A program made the position numbers and the translations under genes. From Algorimicrobium algoritergicola (lineage in GTDB: Bacteria; Bacteroidota; Bacteroidia; Flavobacteriales; Flavobacteriaceae), in contig NZ_VSKL01000002.1 in NCBI RefSeq assembly GCF_008086165.1, positions 186,001 to 250,000 on the forward strand: a stretch of 64,000 nucleotides of DNA. Reading direction: 5' to 3'. The notes below the pieces were generated by a model, which saw nothing but the letters and a program-made list of their open reading frames with translations, made no database searches and had not been told where the DNA came from. Positions 51,640 to 60,997 of the stretch are shown in pieces (position 1 is the first letter of the stretch; every line of letters starts with the position of its first letter).

Positions 51640-53112
51640 TTATTTAGTATTGGTGGCTAGTTGTTTAATTTTAATATTTAGTGCAGCATACAGTAACGTC
51701 ATAAAAGGACTTAACCAGTTGAAGATAGCATACACAAAATAATCAGCAACAGAAACACCTAAAACACTGCTTTGATAAGCACCACAGGTGTTCCAAGGAA
51801 TTAACACCGATGTTACCGTCCCTGAATCTTCCAAGGTTCTACTCAAATTTTCAGGAGCTAATCCTTTATCTTTATACGCTTGCTTAAACATTTTACCAGG
51901 AATAACAATGGCTAAATATTGATCACTGGCAATGGTGTTTAATCCTAAACAACTGATAACGGTACTTGCAAACAACCCAAAAACAGTTGTAGCAAACGAC
52001 AAGAGTACTTTAGTAATTCGCGCCAAAGCACCTATGGCATCCATAATGCCACCAAAAAACATGGCGCAGCAAATTAGGAGAATGGTCCAAATCATACCTT
52101 TCATACCGCCTGCGGCAAATAGGTCATTTAGTTTTTCGTTATCGGTTACAATTTGTGTGTCTGTTAATATGGCATTTAAGGTGGCGCCTAATTTAGAATC
52201 TCCCAAACTATCCAAAATAGCGGGTTGGAAAATAAAAGCGAAAACGGCTGCCAGTAAAACACCAACACCAAGGGCAATAAGCGGTTTTGTTTTTAAAAGA
52301 ATTAAAGCAATTACCACTAAAGGCACAATAAATAAGAGTGGTGTAATATTAAATGTATTTTCAATACTTATTAAAAGACTACTTAAATCGGCTGTTCCTG
52401 TGGTATCAATAGTCATACTCATTACAGAGAATGCTATTAATGTAATTATAACCGTAGGAATTGTTGTTAATGCCATATACCGAATATGTGTAAACAAATC
52501 CGTTCCAGCCATGGCAGGAGCTAGGTTGGTGGTATCACTCAATGGCGACATTTTATCTCCAAAATACGCGCCTGAAATAGCGGCACCAGCAATCATTCCT
52601 GTTGGAATTCCTAAAGCGCTTCCAATTCCAATTAAGGCGATACCTACAGTTGCAGAAGTTGTCCAAGAACTACCTGTTGCAATAGAAATAACCGCACAAA
52701 TAATAACAGAAGCTGGTAAAAATATTGACGGACTTAATACTTGCAGCCCATAATAAACCATGGCAGGAATAACACCACTAACGAGCCAAGTTCCAGCTAA
52801 AGCGCCAACTAGAAATAATATCATAATAGGAACAAATACACTGCGTAAATTTTCCCAAACCTCTTTCATCATGATTTGAAAGCGAACCTTATTGAAAAAA
52901 CCTACGACAGCAGCGACAGCTGCACCTAATAATAAAATAAACTGATTGGAATATTCTCCTAACGCTTCGCCATCCGCAAGAAAGATGTTGTAAGCTAACA
53001 TCAACATTAAAATAACCACAGGAATTAACGCTTCCCAGATACTTAATTCTTTATTCTCAATAATTGTTTGGTCTTCAATTTCAATATCTGATAGGTTTTT
53101 ATCGTCCTGCAT
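51640..53112 (-). CDS. nhaC: NhaC-family Na+/H+ antiporter
   Basis: The integral membrane protein of about 490 residues has some 11 helices. Typical NhaC/ArsB-fold motifs include GSSWTTSATVGIALIGIG, GAAISGAYFGDKMSPLSDTT and VIPWNTCGAYQSSVLGV near the end. It exchanges sodium for protons, consistent with a marine life style. I prefer the ATG at 53112 (MQDDKNLSDIE); an in-frame ATG at 53169 adds 19 residues without membrane or signal features. It is a single-gene unit. Confidence 0.9.
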   Translation of the reverse strand: MQDDKNLSDIEIEDQTIIENKELSIWEALIPVVILMLMLAYNIFLADGEALGEYSNQFILLLGAAVAAVVGFFNKVRFQIMMKEVWENLRSVFVPIMILFLVGALAGTWLVSGVIPAMVYYGLQVLSPSIFLPASVIICAVISIATGSSWTTSATVGIALIGIGSALGIPTGMIAGAAISGAYFGDKMSPLSDTTNLAPAMAGTDLFTHIRYMALTTIPTVIITLIAFSVMSMTIDTTGTADLSSLLISIENTFNITPLLFIVPLVVIALILLKTKPLIALGVGVLLAAVFAFIFQPAILDSLGDSKLGATLNAILTDTQIVTDNEKLNDLFAAGGMKGMIWTILLICCAMFFGGIMDAIGALARITKVLLSFATTVFGLFASTVISCLGLNTIASDQYLAIVIPGKMFKQAYKDKGLAPENLSRTLEDSGTVTSVLIPWNTCGAYQSSVLGVSVADYFVYAIFNWLSPFMTLLYAALNIKIKQLATNTK

Positions 53113-53222
53113 ATTGGTTGTTAGTTTCGTTAGGATTGTAATGTTACGATTTTCAGATAAAGTATGCAAATACTAATTGCGGGTTGCTTTAATATGATAG
53201 TAACAATGATCTCATTTTTAGA

Positions 53223-53255
53223 AATAAAAAAGGAGCACGCTTGAACGAACTCCTT
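53223..53255 (-). terminator. Intrinsic terminator for the PLP enzyme gene
   Basis: On the minus strand, stem aaggag (53255-53250) and ctcctt (53235-53230) is followed by a T-run down to 53225. It lies 22 nt after the stop codon of the gene at 53278-54477. Confidence 0.7.
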
Positions 53256-53277
53256 AATCTATATATAATATTTGCTT

Positions 53278-54477
53278 CTATAAAATATCAAGAGATTCCA
53301 TACAAGAACGCATGGTTTTATAAGTGCGTTCAATGTCTGCATCCAATCCAATAGAAAAACGAATTAAACCATCACCCAAGCCCATTTCTTTTTGCTCGTC
53401 TTCAGGTATTTCTGATGAAGTAGAACTTCCAGGAGCCGAGAATAAGGTTTTGTAAAAGCCTAAACTAACGGCTAAATACCCTAAATTTTTCTCTTGCATC
53501 AATTCCATCAAGGCGTTTGCTTTATCTAATGAGCCAACATCAATGGTTAGCATACCGCCAAAGCCATATTTTTCATTCATCATGCTTTTAAACAACTCAT
53601 GACTCGGATGAGAGGCTAAACCTGGATAAACGGTTTTTAAACCATCAGCTTCAAATTTCTCTGCTAAATACGTTGCATTTAAACTATGTTGTTGCATTCT
53701 AATATGCAAAGTTCGCATATTTTTTAATATGGAAGCAGCTCTTAAACTATCCATGGTAGAACCCAATAACATACAGGCACCATCGTTTACGCTGCGTAAA
53801 TCGTTTATGAATTCCTGCGTACCGCAAACCACACCACCAACAGTATCACTAGATCCATTTATGAATTTGGTTAAACTGTGAATCACGATATCGGCTCCCA
53901 ATTGTACCGGTGAAACAGATAATGGCGAAAATGTATTATCTACGACTAATTGTAAGTTGTGTTTTTTTGCCAATTTTGATAATCCTGAAATATCAGCAAC
54001 TTCTAATAGCGGATTGCTAACAGATTCGCAGTATAAAATTTTTGTGTTTTTAGTAATGGCAGCTTCAACAACATCCAGTTTTGTAATATCTACAAAAGTA
54101 GTCGTAATGTTAAGTCTAGGTGCAAAGTTCTTTAAAAAGGCATATGTTCCTCCATAAATGGTACGACTAGAAACTACATGGTCACCAGCACCACAAAGCT
54201 GCATAATTACAGGTGTTATGGCTCCCATTCCTGAAGCGGTAACGTTTGCCGTTTCAGTGCCTTCCATAGCTGCTAACGCTTCGCCTAAATATAAGTTAGA
54301 AGGTGTAGAATGCCTTGAATATAAATAGCAACCATCGGCATTCCCTTCAAAGGTATCGAACATGGTTTTGGCCGATAAAAAGGTGTAGGTTGATGAATCT
54401 GAAATAGAGGGATTTACTCCTCCAAATTCGCCGAAATATTGTAAATCTTGTATGTTATTTGCTGGTTTGAATGCCAT
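53278..54477 (-). CDS. Cys/Met metabolism PLP-dependent enzyme (methionine gamma-lyase or cystathionine lyase type)
   Basis: The 399-residue fold-type I enzyme of the trans-sulfuration family has substrate-phosphate region SRHSTPSNLYLGEALAAMEG, ASGMGAITPV, VDNTFSPL and the PLP Lys204 in IHSLTKFINGSSDTVGG. In methionine gamma-lyase a conserved Cys follows the active-site Tyr-Gly; here the same place reads SRTIYGGTYAF (Gly110), so the exact reaction is not certain. It is transcribed divergently from an Lrp-type regulator, an arrangement like mdeA-mdeR of Pseudomonas, which favours a degradative methionine or cysteine lyase. Confidence 0.88.
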   Translation of the reverse strand: MAFKPANNIQDLQYFGEFGGVNPSISDSSTYTFLSAKTMFDTFEGNADGCYLYSRHSTPSNLYLGEALAAMEGTETANVTASGMGAITPVIMQLCGAGDHVVSSRTIYGGTYAFLKNFAPRLNITTTFVDITKLDVVEAAITKNTKILYCESVSNPLLEVADISGLSKLAKKHNLQLVVDNTFSPLSVSPVQLGADIVIHSLTKFINGSSDTVGGVVCGTQEFINDLRSVNDGACMLLGSTMDSLRAASILKNMRTLHIRMQQHSLNATYLAEKFEADGLKTVYPGLASHPSHELFKSMMNEKYGFGGMLTIDVGSLDKANALMELMQEKNLGYLAVSLGFYKTLFSAPGSSTSSEIPEDEQKEMGLGDGLIRFSIGLDADIERTYKTMRSCMESLDIL

Positions 54478-54554
54478 AATGTGAAAATTTATAAATTAAT
54501 AATACAGTAAAAATCGTTAATATTAGATTATCTATCAATAGATGTGTGTTTATT

Positions 54555-54569
54555 TAGATTATAAATCTA
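54555..54569. promoter_or_regulatory. Lrp-type palindrome in the divergent intergenic region
   Basis: TAGATT-ATA-AATCTA is a perfect 15-bp dyad. It matches the general Lrp box pattern YAG-n9-CTR at 12 of 15 consensus positions by my count. It lies 77 nt before the PLP enzyme start and 77 nt before the Lrp-type gene start, so it could control both. Confidence 0.5.
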
Positions 54570-54646
54570 TTTAAGTTGTTTAATATAGTTTTTATTACAT
54601 ATATATTGGCTAATATTGTTTTTTAAACGAAAATTTTTCAATTATT

Positions 54647-55105
54647 ATGAATTTTGATCCCATAGATTTAAAGTTATTACAATTTCTTCAAGAAGATGCT
54701 AAACAGACTAACAAAATGTTATCTAACAAATTAAATTTGTCTGTTACAGCTGTTTATGAACGTATTAGAAAGTTGGAACGCGAAGGAGTTATTGCGCAAT
54801 ATGTGGCTTTGTTGGATAAAAATAAGGTTGACCGAAGCTTTGTTGCCTTTTGTCATATTAAACTCGTTCAGCATACGCAGGATAACATTGTTAAATTTGA
54901 GCGTGAAGTTGCCAATTTAGAAGAAATTTCCGAGTGTTACCATATTAGCGGAGATTACGATTATTTATTAAAAGTAATGGTTCAGGATATGGAAGATTTT
55001 AGGGAGTTTATGGTAAAAAAACTAACATCTATTAGTCATATTGGTAGCACACACAGCATGTTTGTTATTAATGAAGTAAAACACACCACAGCTATTATGG
55101 TTTAA
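54647..55105 (+). CDS. Lrp/AsnC-family transcriptional regulator
   Basis: The 152-residue protein has an N-terminal HTH (DLKLLQFLQEDAKQTNKMLS, then LNLSVTAVYERIRKLEREGVI) and a C-terminal RAM domain (FVAFCHIKL, ECYHISGDYDYLLKVMVQDM, STHSMFVINEVKHTTAI). The RAM domain binds an amino acid effector. Divergent placement suggests it controls the PLP-dependent sulfur amino acid enzyme next door and itself, through the dyad at 54555. Confidence 0.93.
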   Translation: MNFDPIDLKLLQFLQEDAKQTNKMLSNKLNLSVTAVYERIRKLEREGVIAQYVALLDKNKVDRSFVAFCHIKLVQHTQDNIVKFEREVANLEEISECYHISGDYDYLLKVMVQDMEDFREFMVKKLTSISHIGSTHSMFVINEVKHTTAIMV

Positions 55106-55111
55106 TTTACA

Positions 55112-55232
55112 CGTTTGTTCGAGTGATTTTGACGCACGAAAAATTGTACCGATTAATTATGTTGTACTGAAATTCTTGTTCTCTTTGCAAATTTTTCTCA
55201 TTTACAATCGTAAAAATCCACTCGAACGGACG
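55112..55232. repeat. Long imperfect inverted repeat downstream of the Lrp gene
   Basis: Arms 55112-55129 and 55214-55232 share the 9-bp core gttcgagtg/cactcgaac plus flanking wobble pairs and aaat/attt ends, around an 84-nt middle. No T-run follows it. It occupies most of the 236-bp gap between the Lrp gene and the peptidase gene and could be a structured RNA end or a dispersed repeat. Confidence 0.35.
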
Positions 55233-55341
55233 AATCTCATCAAATTCGAAACCCATTTATTATTTATTTATATGAATCTATTTTTATTTTTTAAAAATAA
55301 CTGCGTATTTCGTTGTTCTAAATTCTAGCTAACATAACTTT

Positions 55342-56937
55342 ATGAAGTATCAATACCTTTGGTTTATAGTAGTAATAATAATTCTTCAATCCTGTGGAAG
55401 CGTTAAAAAGAATAATGCTATTGTAAGTAGTTTGCATAGTGCAGACCAACTTCATGAGGATGTAGATGCTGTTTATAATCAACTGCAAAAACATCATCCG
55501 CGTTTGTATCAATACATTTCTAAAGAAGATTTAGATTTTAAATTTGATAGCCTAAAAACCAGCATCTCACAACCATTAACCAGTCATGATTTCTACGAAA
55601 AATTAGCGCCTATTTTAATGGAAGTACGTCAAGGTCATATTTCGGTTATGCCTCCGCAAATGCAATTCACTAAAAAAGAACGTAAGGTTTTAAGGAAGGA
55701 ACGGTTTGAGTTTTACGATTTAGATTTTAACTACATAGATAAGCAACTGTGGGTTTCGGGATCCAAATCTGACTCGTTGTTAATTGGAAGTGAAGTGGTT
55801 CAAGTTGAGGATGAATCAACAAATGCATTAGTCCAAAAATACCAAACACAATATGCTTCTGATGGCTTTAATACCACGTTATTGGATAGGCAATTGGGCC
55901 GTGCATTTCAAAGATTATATGCACGCGATAAAGGGTTTTTAGATAGTCTAACCGTAACTTTCAGTAAACAAGACTCACTTTACACGAAAGTATTCCGCCG
56001 CATTCCAAAAGATTCAACCTCAAAAAAAACAGACGCAGTAAAGCAGGCAACCGATTCTATTAAAGTTGCCAAACTTACCAAAGCGGAAAAATTAATCAAA
56101 AAGCAGAAAGTAAAGGAAAAACGTAAACAAGATAAAATTTATGGTTCTGAAGGTTCAGACGGCAAATACACGCGTAACTTTAATTTCAAGGGAATAGATA
56201 GTTCCGTTGCCGTTATGAAAATAAGAGGTTTTGGAAATGGGAATTACAAAAAATTCTATAAGCAAAGTTTTGCGCAATTAGATTCACTTAATATACCGAA
56301 TCTCGTTTTAGATTTACGTGATAATGGTGGTGGTCGTATTGAAGAAATAGCCTATTTATTTCGCTATTTAGCACAAGAAGATTTTCAGTTTATTAACGAA
56401 AGTGAGGTTACTAGCCGTGTGCCATTTATGGTGTACACGATGAGCAATGGCAGTCCGTTAATATTAAAAATTATTGGAGCTGTTTTTTCACCCGTTATTG
56501 TAACCCACAACCTAATAAAAACTAAAAAGGTTGATGATGCTATTTATTATAAATTTAAATATGCCAAAATGCAATCGCCATTTGCGGATAATTTCAATGG
56601 CAATTTATATGTTCTTATTAATGGGAATTCATTTTCGGCATCATCTATATTATCCACGAATATTCAAGGCCATAATTTAGCCACATTTGTTGGCGAGGAA
56701 ACAGGAGGTGCTTATAATGGAACGGTTGCAGGCTTGTTTAAAATATATAAATTACCGAATAGTAAGGTCCGCGTTCGCATTGGTTTAATGCAAATTGATG
56801 CGCCTTTTAAAGTAGAACCAGATGGATATGGTATTAAACCAGATATCCCAATTGTGCCAACTTGGAATGATGTTTTAAATGATCGAGACCCCGAATTGGA
56901 ATGGATTTTAAAACACGTAGAAAACGAAAAACACTAA
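55342..56937 (+). CDS. S41-family peptidase lipoprotein
   Basis: The 531-residue lipoprotein has signal WFIVVIIILQSC and lipid on Cys, followed by GSVKKNNA. An N-terminal helical cap (~35-130) precedes a PDZ-like segment with Gly-rich SLLIGSEVVQVED and a long charged Lys-rich insertion (about residues 220-275). The S41 catalytic core has LVLDLRDNGGGRIEEIAYL and the Ser nucleophile in LINGNSFSASSIL, then FVGEETGGAYNG. Related C-terminal processing proteases cut secreted or damaged proteins. A periplasmic or outer membrane position is expected. Confidence 0.88.
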   Translation: MKYQYLWFIVVIIILQSCGSVKKNNAIVSSLHSADQLHEDVDAVYNQLQKHHPRLYQYISKEDLDFKFDSLKTSISQPLTSHDFYEKLAPILMEVRQGHISVMPPQMQFTKKERKVLRKERFEFYDLDFNYIDKQLWVSGSKSDSLLIGSEVVQVEDESTNALVQKYQTQYASDGFNTTLLDRQLGRAFQRLYARDKGFLDSLTVTFSKQDSLYTKVFRRIPKDSTSKKTDAVKQATDSIKVAKLTKAEKLIKKQKVKEKRKQDKIYGSEGSDGKYTRNFNFKGIDSSVAVMKIRGFGNGNYKKFYKQSFAQLDSLNIPNLVLDLRDNGGGRIEEIAYLFRYLAQEDFQFINESEVTSRVPFMVYTMSNGSPLILKIIGAVFSPVIVTHNLIKTKKVDDAIYYKFKYAKMQSPFADNFNGNLYVLINGNSFSASSILSTNIQGHNLATFVGEETGGAYNGTVAGLFKIYKLPNSKVRVRIGLMQIDAPFKVEPDGYGIKPDIPIVPTWNDVLNDRDPELEWILKHVENEKH

Positions 56938-56993
56938 ATTTTTATGTAACTTTAAAACATATATCTTTTTCAAAAAACCATTAACATAAGCTG

Positions 56994-57764
56994 ATGCTAT
57001 ATAGAAACATTAAAAAGATTTATCATGATATTTTTAAGTCTTATGCACACCCGGAATTGGACACGCATATTAAAAAAATTATGGAATTAGATGTGTATTT
57101 ACCATACAGCTCTACCTTTTTCTGCATAACAAACACCCAAGATTTAACCTTTGAATTTGTTAGTAAAAATATGACCGCTTGTTTAGGCTTGGACAAGAAT
57201 GTCTTGATAACGGAAGGCATGCGGAATTTTTGGAGTCGCATTCATCCAGAAGATATTGAGCTATGGCTTAAAGGTTTAAATGATTTAATGGAATATACAT
57301 TAGCAGAAATACCAGTAAACCAGAGATATCAAATGAGTTACACTTGGAATTACCGTTTAAAAAATGCGCACGACGCATATGTCAATATTATCCAAAACAC
57401 AACCCCTTTAGAGTTTGATGCAGAAATGAAACCTATAATCGGATTAGCGCATTATACAGTGATGGATATAAACATACAAATGCCGATAACGGTTTCTGCC
57501 AAATTACTGAATGAAAAAAACGAATACGAAACCAAATATTTTAATAATTATTCTCAAAAACTATTAACAGATGGTTTAAGTAATCGGGAACGCGATGTTA
57601 TTAGGTTGTTAACCTTGAATAATTCGAGTAAGGAAATAGCTGACTTGTTGAATATTAGCTCTAATACCGTAGATACACACAGACGAAATATTTTGAAGAA
57701 GCTAAACATTTCATCAACAGGAGAACTGATTGGTATGTTAAAAATGAATACGAATTTTCTTTAA
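56994..57764 (+). CDS. PAS-LuxR transcriptional regulator
   Basis: The 256-residue protein has an N-terminal PAS-like sensory domain (residues ~35-165; FFCITNTQDLTFEFVSKNMT, FWSRIHPEDIELWLKGLNDL). The C-terminal LuxR HTH reads DGLSNRERDVIRLLTLNNSS, then KEIADLLNISSNTVDTHRRNILKKL. The ligand is unknown. No receiver domain or phosphorylation Asp is present, so it is not a standard response regulator. Such PAS-LuxR proteins are common in Flavobacteriaceae. It stands alone with a terminator after it. Confidence 0.88.
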   Translation: MLYRNIKKIYHDIFKSYAHPELDTHIKKIMELDVYLPYSSTFFCITNTQDLTFEFVSKNMTACLGLDKNVLITEGMRNFWSRIHPEDIELWLKGLNDLMEYTLAEIPVNQRYQMSYTWNYRLKNAHDAYVNIIQNTTPLEFDAEMKPIIGLAHYTVMDINIQMPITVSAKLLNEKNEYETKYFNNYSQKLLTDGLSNRERDVIRLLTLNNSSKEIADLLNISSNTVDTHRRNILKKLNISSTGELIGMLKMNTNFL

Positions 57765-57847
57765 AAATACTCAAATTGAGTATTGTGAAACCTGAAATAT
57801 TACACCATTTTTGTAATGCTATTATTTGAGGGTGATACCTTAAAATT

Positions 57848-57888
57848 AGGGCAATCTAACAATATTGTTAGTTTTGCCCTTTTTTTTA
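57848..57888 (+). terminator. Intrinsic terminator
   Basis: The outer stem agggcaa/ttgccct (57848-57854 and 57874-57880) and an inner palindrome ctaacaat/attgttag (57856-57871) are followed by eight or more T. It ends the PAS-LuxR transcript. Confidence 0.88.
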
Positions 57889-57928
57889 CACTTATTTTAG
57901 CGGTGCTTATTATCCTGTATTTTTTTTA

Positions 57929-57958
57929 TTGCCTTCCCATAAAACATTTGTATTTTTG
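57929..57958 (+). promoter_or_regulatory. Bacteroidota-type promoter of the lpd gene
   Basis: TTG at 57929-57931 and TATTTTTG at 57951-57958 are separated by 19 bp, the standard spacing for the -33/-7 pair of this phylum. The ATG at 57994 follows by 35 nt. Confidence 0.7.
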
Positions 57959-57993
57959 TACTCGTTTTAATACAACTTGAAAAAAATATTTAT

Positions 57994-59394
57994 ATGAATT
58001 CATACGATGTAGCCATTATTGGTTCTGGTCCTGGAGGTTATGTAGCAGCTATCCGTTGCGCACAATTGGGATTGAAAACTGCTATTATAGAAAAATATTC
58101 AACCCTTGGAGGAACATGCCTGAATGTTGGGTGTATTCCAAGTAAAGCACTTTTAGATTCGTCGCATCATTACGAAGATGCAGTCAAGCATTTTGAAGAA
58201 CATGGTATTGATATTCCTGGTGAAATTAAAGTGAATTTAAAACAAATGATTGCGCGCAAGCAGTCAGTTGTTGATACGACAACAGGTGGTATAGATTTCT
58301 TGATGAAGAAGAATAACATTGATGTATATCAAGGTTTAGGAAGTTTTAAAGATGCGACTCATATTACTATTTCAGGTGAAAAAGAAACGGAAATTGAAGC
58401 AAAGAACATCATTATTGCAACAGGAAGTAAGCCTTCAAGCTTGCCATTTATAAAGCTTGATAAAGAGCGTGTTATAACATCTACTGAAGCGTTAAAACTT
58501 AAAGAAATTCCAAAACACATGATTGTTATTGGAGGTGGTGTTATTGGTTTAGAATTAGGTCAAGTTTACAAGCGGTTAGGTGCTGAAGTTTCTGTTATAG
58601 AATATATGGATCGTATTATTCCAACGATGGATTCGGGACTTTCTAAAGAACTCAATAAAGTTTTGAAGAAACAAAAATTCAAAATCAACACCTCACATAA
58701 AGTAAAATCTGTTGAACGTAAAGGTGACGAAGTCATTGTAAAAGCGGACAACAAAAAAGGTGAAGAAGTAGAGTTCAAAGGCGATTACTGTTTAGTATCA
58801 GTTGGTCGTCGTCCATATACAGACGGATTGAATGCAGAAGCTGCTGGTGTAAAACTAAATGATAAAGGTCAAGTAGAAGTTAATGAACATTTACAAACAG
58901 CCACCAAAAACATTTATGCCATTGGTGATGTGATTAAAGGTGCAATGTTGGCGCATAAAGCGGAAGAAGAGGGCGTATTTGTTGCTGAAACTATTGCCGG
59001 ACAAAAACCACATATTGATTATAACTTAATTCCAGGTGTTGTTTATACTTGGCCAGAAGTTGCTGCTGTTGGTCAAACAGAAGAGCAACTGAAAGAAGCT
59101 GGGGTAGAATATAAAGTCGGACAATTTCCAATGCGTGCTTTAGGTAGAAGTAGAGCGAGTATGGATTTAGACGGATTTGTTAAAATTCTTGCGGATAAAA
59201 CAACAGATGAAATTTTAGGGTTTCACATGGTAGGTGCTCGTGCAGCAGATTTAGTTGCTGAAGCTGTAGTTGCTATGGAATACAGAGCATCTGCGGAAGA
59301 TATTTCGCGTATGTCTCATGCACACCCAACATTTGCAGAAGCCATTAAAGAAGCCGCTTTAGCAGCTACAGACAATCGTGCTTTGCATGTATAA
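57994..59394 (+). CDS. lpdA: Dihydrolipoyl dehydrogenase (E3)
   Basis: The 466-residue FAD disulfide reductase has FAD-binding GSGPGGYVAAIRCAQLG, redox-active Cys42 and Cys47 in GGTCLNVGCIPSKAL, NAD-binding IGGGVIGLELGQVYKRLGA, a second FAD motif YAIGDVI, and active-site His in HAHPTFAEAIKEAAL. It reoxidises lipoamide in pyruvate and 2-oxoglutarate dehydrogenase complexes. Its own promoter and terminator flank it, so it is not in an operon with E1/E2 genes here. Confidence 0.96.
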   Translation: MNSYDVAIIGSGPGGYVAAIRCAQLGLKTAIIEKYSTLGGTCLNVGCIPSKALLDSSHHYEDAVKHFEEHGIDIPGEIKVNLKQMIARKQSVVDTTTGGIDFLMKKNNIDVYQGLGSFKDATHITISGEKETEIEAKNIIIATGSKPSSLPFIKLDKERVITSTEALKLKEIPKHMIVIGGGVIGLELGQVYKRLGAEVSVIEYMDRIIPTMDSGLSKELNKVLKKQKFKINTSHKVKSVERKGDEVIVKADNKKGEEVEFKGDYCLVSVGRRPYTDGLNAEAAGVKLNDKGQVEVNEHLQTATKNIYAIGDVIKGAMLAHKAEEEGVFVAETIAGQKPHIDYNLIPGVVYTWPEVAAVGQTEEQLKEAGVEYKVGQFPMRALGRSRASMDLDGFVKILADKTTDEILGFHMVGARAADLVAEAVVAMEYRASAEDISRMSHAHPTFAEAIKEAALAATDNRALHV

Positions 59395-59432
59395 TATGAC
59401 TGAATTCCTTTTAATGGAATAATAAATATTTC

Positions 59433-59467
59433 AAAAACCACTTCCCAACCGAAGTGGTTTTTTTGTG
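59433..59467 (+). terminator. Intrinsic terminator
   Basis: Perfect 12-bp arms aaaaaccacttc (59433-59444) and gaagtggttttt (59451-59462) enclose loop ccaacc, with a T-run. Almost the same hairpin, including loop bases, occurs at 63615. Confidence 0.9.
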
Positions 59468-59565
59468 AAGTATGTAGAGAAGAAACAGCCATTATTCATT
59501 AGCTTTGAGGTATATATAAACAATTTCCCCATCCTTTATGAATTCTGATTGGGTACTATTTTAAT

Positions 59566-60267
59566 ATGAACCATAAATACTACTTAAAAACGCAAAAGGA
59601 GCAAAACCAAATTCAACTAAAAATTGGACTTGCCGCTTTTCTTGTTAATCTTATTGTTTTTGCCTTATCCATATTTAGTGGCTTGTATATCTTGTTTCTA
59701 TTATCCGTAGCCGTAACACTCTCTATAATTGCACCTTTCTTTGACATTCCAGCACTTAAAAAAAGCGGAAAATTAATATACTATTCATCCCTTTTTGTTG
59801 CCGAAAAAGAGCTAAACGCTCAAATAATAATTCATGGCGGTTCCTTGTTTGATTACGTATTTGTAATTGACAGAAACCTCAATGGCAAGCAGCGAACACA
59901 ATTTATTCTTCAAAAATATTTAGAAGGAATTTTGAATTTAATAGACGCTTATGAAAAAAGCGACGATACCACAATTAAAATCAAAGGAACTACCTACTTT
60001 TTAAATGAAAGAACGGCTAACAAAATTGGATTAAAAGTTGTTAAAACGGATTTCTTTCAAAAAGTTATTCTAATTTATAACTATGTAAACCTTCTGATAT
60101 CCAATTCCATTGCAAAAGGAAAACTCGCTTTTCCAAAACTGACGCACATTAAGACATTTGAAGGTGAATTACAACAACTGATTAATAGAAAGAAATATTT
60201 AAAGGCATTACATAATAAATTAAAAAGCTCTATTTTCCAAGATACATTGCCTAAAAACCAATTTTAA
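59566..60267 (+). CDS. Hypothetical membrane protein
   Basis: The 233-residue protein has two adjacent membrane helices near the N-terminus (LKIGLAAFLVNLIVFALSIF, LYILFLLSVAVTLSIIAPFF). A cytoplasmic-looking alpha/beta part follows with YYSSLFVAEKELNAQIIIHG, FVIDRNLNGKQRTQFILQKY and a basic C-terminus. I recognise no family. The intact 233-codon frame and codon use like its neighbours support a real gene; it has no operon partner. Confidence 0.65.
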   Translation: MNHKYYLKTQKEQNQIQLKIGLAAFLVNLIVFALSIFSGLYILFLLSVAVTLSIIAPFFDIPALKKSGKLIYYSSLFVAEKELNAQIIIHGGSLFDYVFVIDRNLNGKQRTQFILQKYLEGILNLIDAYEKSDDTTIKIKGTTYFLNERTANKIGLKVVKTDFFQKVILIYNYVNLLISNSIAKGKLAFPKLTHIKTFEGELQQLINRKKYLKALHNKLKSSIFQDTLPKNQF

Positions 60268-60310
60268 TTAATTGTCCGTTCTCTAAAATCACTTTAAAAA
60301 GTCTGATTAT

Positions 60311-60997
60311 TTAAAAAAACCGATAAAGTGTCGTTATAATCAATCCTTTGCCATGCTCCAAAGGAATAGACAATAATTGCCTGTCGTCTTTAACTGTCAA
60401 ATTAAAAGGTGGTTCTAACAGGTTTATACCACTTCGTTTTTTTAACCGGATGCCTTGTCCTGAAATAATATCTTTATTTGTTTCAAATGTACCTTCTGGA
60501 ATATGTTCGGTTACTATAACATATTTGTAAGTGTTTAGTTTCTCCAATATGGATAAAACTTCAGCATTGGAAACATGTTGTAGCACTTGTCTTAATATGG
60601 CACAATCCCCATGTGGTAACGTGTCTTTAGCTAAATCCAAACAGTGGAACTCTAAATTATCGGCTTTAAATTTTTCAATATTATGAATTATTAAATCAGG
60701 TACAATATCCACTGCTACAAATTTATTCGTGTGTTTCACGAAGTTTTTTCCGATGTTGAAATCGCCACAACCTAAATCGACAACCGTCAATGGATTTTCA
60801 AACGATTTTAAAAACGTAGTAACCGCTACTATGTATGGATTTACCAATTCGGGTAGGTGCGAGCCATCACCAGAATAAAAACGAGACATGTTGCTTCCCC
60901 AAAGTTTCATATTATAAACCTGTTCCATGGCAGCTTGAGTTGGCCATGGTTTTTTATTTGCTTTTGAGTTCTTTTCAGGTTTCATCAAGTAATGCAT
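60311..60997 (-). CDS. Class I SAM-dependent methyltransferase
   Basis: The 228-residue protein has motif I VVDLGCGDFNIG (SAM binding), an acidic motif II region (KFVAVDIVPDLI), LEFHCLDLAKDTL and ILRQVLQHVSNAEVLSIL in the post-motif positions. The N-terminal part (KLWGSNMSRFYSGDGSHLPE) may bind substrate. The substrate is not evident. An internal ATG at 60985 (MKPEKNS) could be the true start. It converges on the hypothetical membrane protein gene. Confidence 0.85.
   Translation of the reverse strand: MHYLMKPEKNSKANKKPWPTQAAMEQVYNMKLWGSNMSRFYSGDGSHLPELVNPYIVAVTTFLKSFENPLTVVDLGCGDFNIGKNFVKHTNKFVAVDIVPDLIIHNIEKFKADNLEFHCLDLAKDTLPHGDCAILRQVLQHVSNAEVLSILEKLNTYKYVIVTEHIPEGTFETNKDIISGQGIRLKKRSGINLLEPPFNLTVKDDRQLLSIPLEHGKGLIITTLYRFF

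Noticed and set aside
51932-52753. 273-codon plus-strand frame opposite the NhaC gene
   Set aside because: It is the antisense shadow of a long hydrophobic membrane-protein gene; Val/Ile/Lys-rich with no domain.
56956-56992. Possible fifth copy of the phased promoter element before the PAS-LuxR gene
   Set aside because: One half-site (aacatat) matches, but the sequence 21 bp later does not and no -7 box lies at the required distance.
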